A model generated the notes under the pieces. That model was not told the DNA's origin. It ran no database searches and saw nothing but the letters and a program-made list of their open reading frames with translations. Of a stretch of DNA of 64,000 nt, positions 11,583-21,779 are shown one piece after another. How positions within the stretch are numbered: the stretch's first letter is position 1; each line of letters starts with the position of its first letter. The stretch covers positions 55,128,358 to 55,192,357 of the forward strand of contig CM065801.1 of assembly GCA_033398695.1 (NCBI GenBank), read 5' to 3'. This DNA comes from Orobanche coerulescens. Its lineage: Eukaryota; Streptophyta; Magnoliopsida; Lamiales; Orobanchaceae. The position numbers were made by a program, and so were the translations under genes.

Positions 11583-12059
11583 CGCCGATTCCTACCGTGC
11601 CTGCCCGGCCAGTGCCCAGCACTTCCGACAGTGCCTGCCACACCTGTCCGGCCAGTGCTCAGCCGTCATGATCCGATGACTCGATTTCCGAAAACGCACG
11701 GAACAAACACGACGAAATGCTCGCGGACAATATCATCGATCCGAAACGAAATATCATGCAACAATTAATCGCACGCGACCAAGAAGAAGGGTGTAATACC
11801 ACCGGTATTTCATGTTTGATTACTTTGTACTGTGTGAATTTTTGTAATGTGACGTCATTTCTATTTATGTATTCCATTGAGTGTTATACAATTGTGCGAT
11901 GTAAATGAAACGGAGGTGACACGCCTTGACGCCGTGGGACGATCGTCGGTGCGAATATGACGGTGGCCAACGTCTTGTTCCCCAAAAATTGTTGACGAGT
12001 GGAAGGGATGGTCACCCCGAGATGGTTAGAATGTGATATGTGGCTAAAGAGTTTATGTC

Positions 12060-12418
12060 TAACGCACGCTAGAGTTTATGTCTAACGCACGTTAGAGTTT
12101 TGCCTAATGCGCGCTATAACTTATGCCTAACGTACGCTATATTTCAATTGTTACGTACGTTAAGGTAGTTATATTACGTACGTAACGGGTGAGTCAGTCT
12201 CCCGACCAGAATCTTTCTTTTGACACGGACGGAGCTACTTTCGGCGGGCTAGAGGACAAACGAGTCAACTATTCATAACGTACGTTATCCCCCAAATTTA
12301 ACGTACGTAACACTTGGGCACATTTCGGGCAGTGGTGGTCTTTACGTACGTTGTCATTAAACTGTTATGTACGTAATAAGCCTTACGTACGTAACACCGT
12401 TATCATTAACGTACGTTA
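12060..12418. promoter_or_regulatory. Palindrome array of G2 LTR (12 units)
   Basis: Twelve 12-mers, mostly TAACGTACGTTA-like, start at 12060, 12083, 12105, 12128, 12151, 12174, 12276, 12299, 12342, 12365, 12383 and 12407. Typical spacing is 22-24 bp, with one 102-bp gap and one double step. Each has an ACGT or close core. The last ends 14 bp before the TATA box. Likely a cluster of sites for a dimeric DNA-binding protein (inference). Confidence 0.9.
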
Positions 12419-12432
12419 ACAAAACCAAGATT

Positions 12433-12439
12433 TATAAAA
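12433..12439 (+). promoter_or_regulatory. TATA box of G2 LTR
   Basis: TATAAAA, immediately downstream of the palindrome array and about 640 bp from the LTR start. It would set the start of R. Confidence 0.65.
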
Positions 12440-12970
12440 TGACAATTCCCCTCTTCATTTGCACGACCCAACATTGCAAGATAACACCCTTGGAGAAATT
12501 CTTAGCCTTATACTCGGTTCTTAACCTCTTATATACTTGAATTAACATTGAGGAGGTGGTTTCTTGAGCTCCGGTGAAGATTATCCAAGTCGTTCAAGTC
12601 ACTTCTCGTTTCTCCTCGTAGTTCTTGTGGATTCGCCAACTCTCTTCATTATTCTTCGTCCAATAAGGTAAGCCACCAATCCCTGGAGTAATATCTTCGA
12701 TGTTTTTTTATATATACTTATTAGATTACGGGTATTGGGTAGATTTTTGCCAACCTTCGCAGACAATCTTTTCGGATGAAATTGTAGTAACCGGAGTTAT
12801 CATTTCTCATATGTTTCGTTTCATGCAAATCATATCTATCATACGAAATTTCATTTCAATCATCACTAGGAATGTAAAATTTGACGAATCAATTATAGGA
12901 GAATTCGTAGTAATCCGTCACCGTATGTTCCATTGTTCGTAGCCACCCTTACCTTGTGATTTTTGACACT

Positions 12971-12975
12971 TAGTG
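12971..12975. repeat. Target site duplication, left (TAGTG)
   Basis: TAGTG directly precedes the TR-GAG 5' LTR and is repeated at 21775-21779 directly after the 3' LTR. Five bases is the normal duplication for LTR elements. Confidence 0.95.
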
Positions 12976-13648
12976 TGTAATATCCGCAATTTCGGATTTC
13001 CGGTAATTTTCATTTTTCGGAGGAGGTCCGTTTCGAAAACTCGCTTTTGACCGTTTCGTCATTCGGAGAATATTTAATTCTGCACTTTTTGTTATCCGAG
13101 TTCGTTTCGGTGCTGCTTTGTTGAGTTCCGTGCTTTTTAGCGACTTTTCCGCGCTTGAGTTCGGTTCTTGCGAATCTCGTTCGAAACTATCGTTTGGGGT
13201 TTTTCGTAAGTTCATTTAACGTTGTTATACGTGTTTTGAGCTTCGGTTTGATTATTCGTTGTCGTATGGTGATTTTCGGGCATTTGGGCCATTTTCGTAA
13301 TTTCCCAAAGTTTGGGGTAATTACCTTCCGTTGTTGAATTTCGAGCCTTCGGGTGGTCGGAATCGTGTGTTATACTATCTCTTAGATTCGTCTTTGTGAG
13401 TACTTTGTAACCGTATCTTCGGTTCGTATTCAGGTTCGGGTTTCGGTGTCGTTTTGTGGAGTTCAGGATTACTAAACGACTTTTCTAAGTATGAGTTCGG
13501 CTTTGTAAAAATCACCATAAATACTTGGAAACTCCAAAAATTCTGACTCTTTGCAATATTATAAAGCATCAAGTTAGCTTTCCAATGGTTCAAACGGTGA
13601 GTCAATCGGAGTCCGGACGAAGGAGTTATGGTCGAAATAGCCAAGACT

Positions 13649-13780
13649 GCACGGTGTGCCTTTTTGGTGTTGAAGGGAGTGCCGTGTGCCGCGGCACACT
13701 CAGTGCCGCGCCACTAAGCTGATTCCTGGGCGTTTTTGGTGGCCCTGGGCCACGGCACACTTGTCCTGTGCCGCGGCACA
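13649..13780. promoter_or_regulatory. GC-rich palindromes upstream of TR-GAG TATA-like box
   Basis: TGTGCCGCGGCACA, a perfect 14-bp palindrome, occurs at 13685-13698 and 13767-13780, with degenerate relatives at 13649-13660, 13702-13715 and near 13751. The last ends 14 bp before TATTTAA. The 3' LTR has the same block (about 19700-19802) with several differences. This is the same slot as the arrays of the other LTRs but with a different palindrome. Confidence 0.8.
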
Positions 13781-13794
13781 CAGTGCGAATCGGC

Positions 13795-13801
13795 TATTTA
13801 A
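13795..13801 (+). promoter_or_regulatory. TATA-like box of TR-GAG LTR
   Basis: TATTTAA just after the palindromes. It is weaker than TATAAA and assigned mainly by position. Confidence 0.45.
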
Positions 13802-14763
13802 TGGCACAGGTGAGTTATCCGGCCATTTCTCATTTTTTTCCTTCGTTCCTTCGCGATTCTTGACATAAATGGATGGATTTGAGTAAGAGAATCATAGAAC
13901 AACACGTTTTGGAAGTTTGATTCATGGATTAACATCATATTCCACCGGATCGAAGGTAAGAACACCTAAACTCTTGGTTTTGGGAATTTTGAGGTTTCTT
14001 GATGTTTTGGCCGATTTGATTCGTTTTAGTTTAGATTATTGTTAGAACATGGTTGTATACTCGAAATCATTCATTACCCCTGAAGTTTTGTGAAACGAAT
14101 TTGAGTATTACCTTGAATAATCGATTGAATTGGACTATGCCCTCAAGGTGTCCGATAAAATGCTTCAATGAGTAGAACTTGGGAAGTTCCATACGTTTTC
14201 GTAAATTGTGATTGAATTGACATCGTTGTGACTTAGGAGCGAATTCTTGTGAAGAACTCGAGTCGGAACCCTTCCGTTCGTTGCCTTCCTTGGGGTTCGA
14301 GCTTCCCGGTCGAACCGTGTTCTTCGGAGCGTTCGGTAGTGGTTATTAAGGCAAGTATCTTACTATACGACTTGTATCTTGCGACTAGTAATTACGTATG
14401 AGATGTATAATGACTTCGCTTGCCTTCGTAAATATGTTCCGTTTGAGTTGGTTGTGTTTTCCGCAATTTGAAGGCTTTGTGATAATGGTGTTATATCAGT
14501 ATACGTGTTAGGCGTTGTGCCATTTGTGCAGGAATGCGACGTACATATGGGATGGTTGTACACTTGGTTGTACAATGTATTGTGTACCGAATGTGTGTTA
14601 TGTTGGTTAAATGTCGTTGATTGATGATAGTTGTTGCGAGTGTCGAGGTTGTGTTATTTGCGTGCAATGTACGATTTTGTGGTGATCAAGGTGATTGATT
14701 AATTGTGCTCATTGTTGTATGTAATGTGAATGTGAATATGTGTGTGACCGCTAAGTTCACTCG

Positions 14764-15285
14764 TGTTGGTTCGACGGGACCTACGAGGATTCGTGGCAGT
14801 GGACTACGGGATCAGAACTTAGTGAGTGCGAGGTCCAATCGTCTTTGATCCAGCGAGGCCTACGATAACGCGTGGCGATGGACCATGAGTTTCGGACACG
14901 GTCGTCAACCGGTGAGCTCGACGGGGCTTACGGTGACACGTGGCGGTGGACTACGGTGTCGAACCTGTGTGTGATTGTTGTGATTGATATAGTCCGTGCG
15001 GGTTGTTATGCCTACGGAGACACGTGGATGGATCACGGTGTCGGAATTCGTTATGTTTGGTTAATAGTCCGTGTGGGTTGTTTATCCTACGGAGACACGT
15101 GACAGTGGATCACGGTGTCGGATTTGGTTATGTTTGGTTAATAGTACGTGGGGTTTGTTGTACCTTGGGTGACACGTGACAGTGGATCACGGTGTCGGAA
15201 TTGATTATGTTTGTTTAATTGTGCGTGATGTAGTCCGTGCGGGTTGTTGAACCTACGGAGACACGTGATGTGGATCACGGTGTCA
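14764..15285. repeat. Tandem array, about seven 65-80 bp units, 5' LTR of TR-GAG
   Basis: Units share CCTACGGAGACACGTG followed by TGGATCACGGTGTCGG and a TTATGTTTGGTTAA-type spacer; the first units are more divergent. The core CACGTG is a G-box hexamer. The matching part of the 3' LTR (20793-20999) has about three units. Confidence 0.88.
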
Positions 15286-16052
15286 TGAGCATGATACTTT
15301 TCAAATCAAAGTTTTTACGGGAAAAGTTTTAAGAAAGAATGTTGGGCCGAGCCCCACGAGATTTATGGAAATGTTTCGGTATTGTAAACTGTTGAATTAT
15401 GAAACAAGTTTTGGGTTAAGGCCCTTAAGTTTTTCGAAAGGTTTTGTGAATCGGGACTTGAGGTCTTAAGGTTTTGAAATTCTAAAAATTCCGAGATGAT
15501 AATCTTATTTTCGAATGCTTCATAGCTTATCTTCTCTTGTGAAAACCTCCAGAATATTTGATACTTGATAATTATATTTGATCACGAATATTAATTGCTT
15601 CTTACATTTCGTATGATATGATACTTTCACAAGTAAAACAGTGGAGTTTTACTAACCCCAGTGTCGGGGTGGATGTCTGCTTTGCGTCGGTACATGCGGA
15701 TTCGAGGCGATCACGAGATTGGCACAAGAGGATGACGAGTGCGATACTAATCATGAGTCGAGAGTTATTTTGATTTTTGTTGTGTTGTCGAGTTGATTTG
15801 AGTCTTCCATTTGTATTGTATTTCGACCCCTGTGTGGGTAATGTTATTTAAGTCAGTTTTATCGATTGGGTTGTGTGACCTCATCGGTCTGTGTATTCAC
15901 GTGTAAGTGACAATATCGGTCTGTATCATTTTATTGTTTGACCCTGGTCGGGCAAGCATTTGGTTGTTTATGGATGTTTAGCCTGGTAGATCCTTGTGGA
16001 AAGGGTCTACGGCGTGTAATATTCCCATACGGTTTTGGGGATGTTACAATTA

Positions 16053-16064
16053 TGGTATCGGAGC
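16053..16064 (+). other. TR-GAG primer binding site
   Basis: TGGTATCGGAGC, one mismatch from the plant initiator tRNA-Met site TGGTATCAGAGC, 4 bases after the LTR end. Confidence 0.9.
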
Positions 16065-17357
16065 TTAGGTTTGCGGAAACCTAGGCTGTCGGGTCGTTTC
16101 AAGTCGTGTTTTGTCGAGTAATGTGTTGTCTTGTCGTTCGAGTCGTCAGGTGACAAGTTGAGTTGTGCGTGGTCACAACGTGTCGGTTATGTTGTCGGAC
16201 GAGATTAGTATCGTGGGCGACTGTCACCTCCGTGCGACCTGTGGATGTAAGTCTCCTCCTTTATGCGTAATACCTGTGTATCTCGATTTTATTTTAGTGA
16301 GTTAATTGTGGTGTATAATTTTATTTACACAGTATTGTGTAATATAGTTGTGTTTCATACTTGTGGCACATAGTATGTGTATAGAACTGGGCACGTTATT
16401 ATTTTATCTTTGAACCACCGGGTGGGGTGGTATGTTGTGAAGGTTGTAAACCTCGATGGGTTTCGAAAAGGTACCAACGGTAGAGTTTGTGAGAAACTCC
16501 GATGAATGATTTTACTGTGTGTTTAAACTTGATACCACGAGATGCATTTGATTGAATTGGCGACCCTGGTTGCCATTTGAGTATGTGGTTTTAAATTCCA
16601 CTATTTTTGGAATGTTGTAATTTTTGTCCGCTATGGGTAAGTTTGTGAATGTTTCCTGAAGGACTTTACAGTTTGAGAATTTTGTAGAAATCGATTTTTG
16701 AAAAATATTTTGGTGGTGCGGTCAAACCATGGTTTATATGGATTTTTAAAATTTGTTAAATTTTGACAAATGGGCCATGTATTTTCAAATGACACAATCA
16801 GACGGTATTTGAAAAATGTGTTTTAAAATACTTCGGACATTGTAAAATATTACCGTCATTTTGCTTATGAACTAAAGGATTTTGGAAAATTTCTGTTTTG
16901 CAAAACAACTTTGGCTTCCGTAAATTAGAACGTTATGTGTTTATGTATTGAGGTTAAGTCGTGCAGTGAGTTGCTATATTATTATTCTCGTCAGAAAATC
17001 TGGGTTGTATGCCCAAGTGGCGGGATACGTTGTTAGGTATCGTTCCTCACTTCAATGACCGAGGTATTAAACAAAGTACTTTCAAAATTTCACCCCAGCA
17101 AAATCTTTTGAACTCGCGAATTTTTTTTATATTATCATTCGAACAAATACCTCGTTAAACTTGTTTTTTTTTTAAAATATTACCGGTGTTGGACCACAAT
17201 GGTATGCTTAATGTTTTAACCGTGTGTGCTGAGGTATAGGTCGTTCATCTTTGTCAATGTGAACGTGTGAATATTGCATTGTGCTGCTGATTTTGGGCTT
17301 ATGTCGATTATGTGAGGTTTGTTTTATCTTGTTATTCTGATTGGATGTCCGTTCAGT
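16065..17357 (+). other. TR-GAG leader, about 1.3 kb
   Basis: Long non-coding stretch between PBS and gag, AT-rich, with no frame of note. In gag-only elements this region would carry packaging signals, but I see no recognisable one. A GTAAGT at about 16249 could act as a splice donor; no partner is obvious. Confidence 0.5.
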
Positions 17358-18452
17358 ATGCTAAGGGGTCGAGGTCGAGGCCGTGGTCATGGTCGTGGTC
17401 GTGGTCGTGGTCGTAATCGGGAGCAGGAGAGGGCGACTCCCTCCTTGCCGAGTACCAATCAGCTCAGTACAGATCAGGGATATTCGACTAGCGTTAATGT
17501 TGACGTTGGCGCCGCCACCATCCTTCGTCAGGTGGTTGATCAGTTAGTGCAGATGAATCAGCCGTACGTCGGGATGAGAACCCAAATAGAGATAACGGAA
17601 CTAGTAAGTGGTTACGAGATGTGATGAAGATGCGTAGCCCGTTTTGTGGGTTCGTCGACTTGTTAGGTTGGGAAAAGCTGGATCTTCCAGTTGGATGAGA
17701 ATATTTGATCCGTAGCTTGTCCGGATGATAGGAGGGTACCCATTGCTCGGTAGCTACTCGACAAAGAAGCTGCAGATCGGTGGCACGCCGTAGTGCCTGC
17801 ACCGTACACCTACATGGGCCGAGTTTAAGACCGCCATGGAGGCATAGTATTGCCGTTGCACATTCGTGAACGCAGAATCGTTGAATTTTTCTCGCTCGCC
17901 CGGGATGTGTCAATATCGGCGATAGTCGATTATAATCGACAGTTGGCTTATGTTCGTGATCAAGTGAGAAGTGAAGCGGACAAGGTCCGATACTTCAATA
18001 TGCGCATGAAACCCCATATCCGTGAGAGTATGGCTCCGCTCATGCGTACCACCCTGAAGGAATATCAGGACCGAGCTTTAGCCATTGAGATGGCCGTTTC
18101 TGTGACGGAATCTGGTTCAGAGAGTAAGAGACTGAAGACCTCGAGAAATTTTTCAAGAGGCCAGAGGAGTGAGATCCGTGAGCCTGTTGCTTCGCAGTTT
18201 CCTTCTGGGAGCACTCCTCGTTCGGTTGACCAGTCTAAGAACCTTACCACAGAGGCGAGTAAAACGATCAGTGTGAAGACCTGCTTTAACTGCAGTCGTG
18301 TAGGCCATGCGAGACAGAATTGTCGTTCGCCACCGGTTAATTGTTTTAAGTGCGGCCAACTGGGGCACCAAGCGGTGCATTGTGAGACCGTTGCCAGGAT
18401 GTTCGGGAATCGGGTTTCGTTCCTACTCGGGGAGGGCCGGTGGTGTCGATGA
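17358..18452 (+). pseudogene. gag: TR-GAG gag, frameshifted, two zinc knuckles
   Basis: The likely start is ATG 17358, giving MLRGRGRGRGHGRGRGRGRN, a basic Arg-Gly run typical of Tekay-type gag N-termini. The frame stops at 17622-17624. Capsid-like sequence continues through several frameshifts in 17625-17850 (the LLDKEA..DRW..A region at 17760-17800 is recognisable). It is then open from about 17850 to 18452, covering the end of the capsid and two CCHC knuckles, CFNCSRVGHARQNC and CFKCGQLGHQAVHC. The codon at 17850 is TTG, so it is not a start. No protease motif follows. The gag of this copy is non-functional, though family members may encode an intact one. Confidence 0.85.
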
Positions 18453-18975
18453 TGTAGTTGTGTATCGTACTTTGTGCTGTAATTCGTGTAGAGATTGATA
18501 TTTGTTGCGTGAACTTTTTGGTTTTGTTTCTATTCTATCATGATGTTTTATTTTAAGTTTCGGGACGAAACTTAATTTTAATAGGATAGAATGTAATATC
18601 CGGTATTCTCATTTTCCGTTATCTTGAATTGTTTGTGTTTTGACATCAGACATTTTCTTGTTGATGAGAATCGGAATGATTTCTATCGTAATACTCTATT
18701 TGTTTACGCCGCATAGCCGTTTTAGTCGGGTGCGACTTGTTGTCGCGTCGTTTCATTGATTAAACGTGTGCATATGATGTGGTATGTGATGCGTCGTTAA
18801 TTGGTATTATTGTTTTGAATCATTGCGGTGGCTTTGTTATGGTCGTCGTGGGCGTGTTTCCACGCTGTATATTCTTTCGCATTACTTGTAACGTTTCGCC
18901 AATGGGCGAAAGTTATGCGTTCTTGTGTATCTCGTTGAGGTTTCTGTTGGGATATTGCTTCTCCTACTTATTTTA

Positions 18976-18991
18976 AGTTTCGGACGAAACT
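18976..18991 (+). other. Hairpin box upstream of TR-GAG PPT
   Basis: AGTTTCGGACGAAACT folds as a 7-bp stem with a GA loop. A sister copy with GGA loop is at 18556-18572, and G5 has nearly the same on the minus strand at 63057-63071. Confidence 0.6.
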
Positions 18992-18997
18992 TCTTTT

Positions 18998-19010
18998 AAG
19001 GAGGGTAGAA
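18998..19010 (+). other. TR-GAG polypurine tract
   Basis: AAGGAGGGTAGAA lies directly before the 3' LTR start TGTAATATCC, as expected for the plus-strand DNA primer. Confidence 0.85.
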
Positions 19011-21774
19011 TGTAATATCCGCAATTCAGTTTCCGGTAATTTTCATTTTTCGGCGAGGTTCGTTTGGCTTCGCTTTTGACCGCTTCGTCATTCGGAGAAT
19101 ATTTAATACTGAACTTTTGTTATCCGAGTTCGTTTGGTCTTTGCTTTGTTGAGTTCCGTGCTTTTTAGCGACTTTTCCGCGCTTGAGTTCGGTTCTTGCG
19201 AATCTCGTTCGAAACTATCGTTTGGGGTTTTTCGTAAGTTCATTTAACGTTGTTATACGTTTTGTGAGCTTCGGTTTGATTATTCGTTGTCGTATGGTGA
19301 TTTTCGGGCATTTGGGCCATTTTCGTAATTTCCCAAAGTTTGGGGTAATTACCTTCCGTTGTCGAATTTCGAGCCTTCGGGTGGTCGGAATCGTGTGTTC
19401 TACTAGCTCTTAGATTCGTCTTTGTGAGTACTTCGTAACCGTATCTTCGGTTCGTATTCAGGTTCGGGTTTCGGTGTCGTTTTGTGGAGTTCAGGATTAC
19501 TAAACGACTTTTCTAAGTATGAGTTCGGCTTTGTAAAAATCACCATAAATTCTTGGAAACTCCAAAAATTCTGAATATTTGCAATATTATAAAGCATCAA
19601 GTTAGCTTTCCAATGGTTCAAACGGTGAGTCAATCGGAGTCCGGACGAAGGACTTATGTTCGAAATAGCAAGGCGCACGGTGTGCTTTTTGGTGTTGAAG
19701 GGGCAGTGTGCGCAGCACACTCAGCCGTGCCGCGGCACTAAGCTGATTCCTGGACGCTTTTGGTGGCCACAGGCGCGGCACACTTGTCTGTGCCGCGGCA
19801 CATAGTGCAGTCGGCTATTTAATGGCACAGGTGAGTTATCCGCCATTTCTCATTTTTTCCTTCGTTCCTTCGCGATTCTTCAAAGATAAATGGATGGATT
19901 TGAGTAAGAGAATCATAGAACAACACGTTTTGGAAGTTTGATTCATGGATTAACATCATATTCCACCCGGATCGAAGGTAAGAACACCTAAACTCTTGGT
20001 TTTGGGAATTTTGAGGTTTCTTGATGTTTTGGCCGATTTGATTCGTTTTAGTTTAGATTATTGTTAGAACATGGTTGTATACTCGAAATCATTCATTACC
20101 CCTGAAGTTTTGTGAAACGAATTTGAGTATTACCTTGAATAATCGATTGAATTGGACTATGCCCTCAAGGTGTCCGATAAAATGCTTCAATGAGTAGAAC
20201 TTGGGAAGTTCCATACGTTTTCGTAGAATTGTGATTGAATTGACATCGTTGTGACTTAGGAGCGAATTCTTGTGAAGAACTCGAGTCGGAACCCTTCCGT
20301 TCGTTGCCTTCCTTGGGGTTCGAGCTTCTCGGTCGAACCGTGTTCTTCGGAGCGTTCGGTAGCGGTTATTAAGGCAAGTATCTTACTATACGACTTGTAT
20401 CTTGCGACTAGTAATTACGTATGAGATGTATAATGACTTCGCTTGCCTTCGTAAATATGTTCCGTTTGAGTTGGTTGTGTTTTCCACAATTTGAAGGCTT
20501 TGTGATAATGGTGTTATATCAGTATACGTGTTAGGCGTTGTGCCATTTGTGCAGGAATGCGACGTACATATGGGATGGTTGTACACTTGGTTGTACAATG
20601 TATTGTGTACCGAATGTGTGTTATGTTGGTTAAATGTCGTTGATTGATGATAGTTGTTGCGAGTGTCGAGGTTGTGTTATTTGCGTGCAATGTACGATTT
20701 TGTGGTGATCAAGGTGATTGATTAATTGTGCTCATTGTTGTATGTAATGTGAATGTGAATATGTGTGTGACCGCTAAGTTCACTCGTGTTGGTTCGACGG
20801 GACCTACGAGGATTCGTGGCAGTGGACTACGGGATCAGAACTTAGTGAGGTACTGAGGTCCGTGTGGGTTGTTGAACCTACGGAGACACGTGACAGTGGA
20901 TCACGGTGTCGGAATTGATTATGTTTGTTTAATTGTGCGTGATGTAGTCCGTGCGGGTTGTTGAACCTACGGAGACACGTGACAGTGGATCACGGTGTCA
21001 TGAGCATGATACTTTTCAAATCAAAGTTTTTACAGGAAAAGTTTTAAGAAAGAATGTTGGGCCGAGCCCCACGAGATTTATGAAAATGTTTCCGGTATTG
21101 TAAACTGTTGAATTATGAAACAAGTTTTGGGTTAAGGCCCTTAAGTTTTTCGAAAGGTTTTGTGAATCAGGACTTGAGGTCTTAAGGTTTTGAAATTCTA
21201 AAAATTCCCGAGATGATAATCTTATTTTCGAATGCTTCATAGCTTATCTTCTCTTGTGAAAACCTCCCGGGAATATTTGATACTTGATTATTATATTTGA
21301 TCACGATTATTAATTGCTTGTTACATTTCGTATGATTTGATACTTGCACTAGTAAAACAGTGGAGTTTTACTAACCCCCGAGTAATCGGGGGGTGGATGT
21401 CTGTTTTTCGTCCAGGTACATGCAGATTCAGGCGATCACAGGATTGGCACAAGAGGATGACGAGCTGCGATACTAATCATGAGTCGAGAGTTATTTTGAT
21501 TTTTGTTGTGTTGTCAGAGTTGATTTCAGTCTTCCGCTGTATTGTATTTCGACCCCTGTGTGGGTAATGTTATTTAAGTCAGTTTTATTGATTGGGTTGT
21601 GTGACCTCATCGGTCTGTGTATTCACGTGTAAGTGACCATATCGGTCTGTATCATTTTATTGTTTGACCCTGGTCGGGCAAGCATTTGGTTGTTTATGGA
21701 TGTTTAGCCTGGTAGATCCTTGTGGAAAGGGTCTACGGCGTGTAATATTCCCATACGGTTTTGGGGATGTTACA
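19011..21774 (+). repeat. TR-GAG 3' LTR, 2764 bp
   Basis: Same ends as the 5' LTR. Long stretches are identical (for example the region around 19900-20700 against 13870-14760). Differences cluster in GC-rich palindromes and homopolymers, plus the loss of about four tandem units. Hairpin block at 21350-21392, terminal stem at 21741-21774. Confidence 0.95.
20793..20999. repeat. Tandem array, about three units, 3' LTR of TR-GAG
   Basis: Same unit as in the 5' LTR array (CCTACGGAGACACGTGACAG, TGGATCACGGTGTC). The shorter array accounts for the 309-bp LTR length difference. Confidence 0.88.
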
Positions 21775-21779
21775 TAGTG
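21775..21779. repeat. Target site duplication, right (TAGTG)
   Basis: Exact match to 12971-12975. The G2 LTR resumes at 21780. Confidence 0.95.

Larger units (their letters stand above)
10426..11791 (-). repeat. LTR-A: truncated minus-strand gypsy LTR
   Basis: Read on the minus strand it has a U3 with a palindrome array (11582 to 11168), a TATA box (11157 to 11151) and a transcribed part like LTR-B (GATCCAGCGAATCAAGGTAA near 10980; a TACTTGCC junction near 10441). The expected LTR start (TGTAATACC...) is absent at its right end, where the G2 LTR begins at 11792. The 3' end is also missing. Boundaries are approximate on the left. Confidence 0.7.
11792..12975 (+). repeat. G2 5' LTR, left part (U3 and start of transcript)
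   Basis: It starts TGTAATACCACC at 11792. It contains the palindrome array (12060-12418), a TATA box (12433-12439) and the GCTCCGGTGAAG region, then stops at the TAGTG target duplication where TR-GAG entered. The rest resumes at 21780. Comparing with 8472-10088 shows that the two halves join without loss. Confidence 0.9.
12976..16048 (+). repeat. TR-GAG 5' LTR, 3073 bp
   Basis: It starts TGTAATATCCGC and ends GGGGATGTTACA, 4 bases before the PBS. Inside: GC-rich palindromes (13649-13780), a TATA-like box (13795-13801), a tandem array of about seven 75-bp units (14764-15285), a two-hairpin block (15632-15670) and a 34-bp terminal stem (16015-16048). It is 309 bp longer than the 3' LTR, almost all from the tandem array. 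Confidence 0.95.
18547..19010 (+). repeat. Duplicated PPT region before TR-GAG 3' LTR
   Basis: The block TTATTTTAAGTTTCGGGACG...GATAGAATGTAATATCCGG (about 18547-18602) recurs as TTATTTTAAGTTTCGGACG...GGTAGAATGTAATATCCGC (about 18967-19020). Only the second is followed by the full LTR. The 375 bp between them starts like an LTR (TGTAATATCC at 18592) but has no LTR end. Possible origins are template switching or a fragment of a related LTR. Confidence 0.8.
12976..21774 (+). mobile_element. TR-GAG: complete non-autonomous gag-only gypsy element
   Basis: Two LTRs (3073 and 2764 bp), PBS, PPT, a 3-kb internal region and a perfect TAGTG duplication make this a complete insertion of 8799 bp inside the G2 LTR. 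The internal part carries only a decayed gag with two zinc knuckles; no protease, RT, RNase H or integrase motif is present in any frame. This matches the published class of terminal-repeat retrotransposons with a GAG domain. It must have been mobilised by another element's enzymes. The LTRs share many long identical runs, so insertion is recent relative to the gag decay. Confidence 0.93.

Noticed and set aside
17319..17357. Upstream methionine at 17319 as the TR-GAG gag start
   Set aside because: Its 13 codons are hydrophobic and unlike gag; the conserved Arg-Gly start fits ATG 17358.
18592..18965. A complete solo LTR between the two PPT copies of TR-GAG
   Set aside because: It starts like an LTR but has no TGTTACA end and no target duplication.
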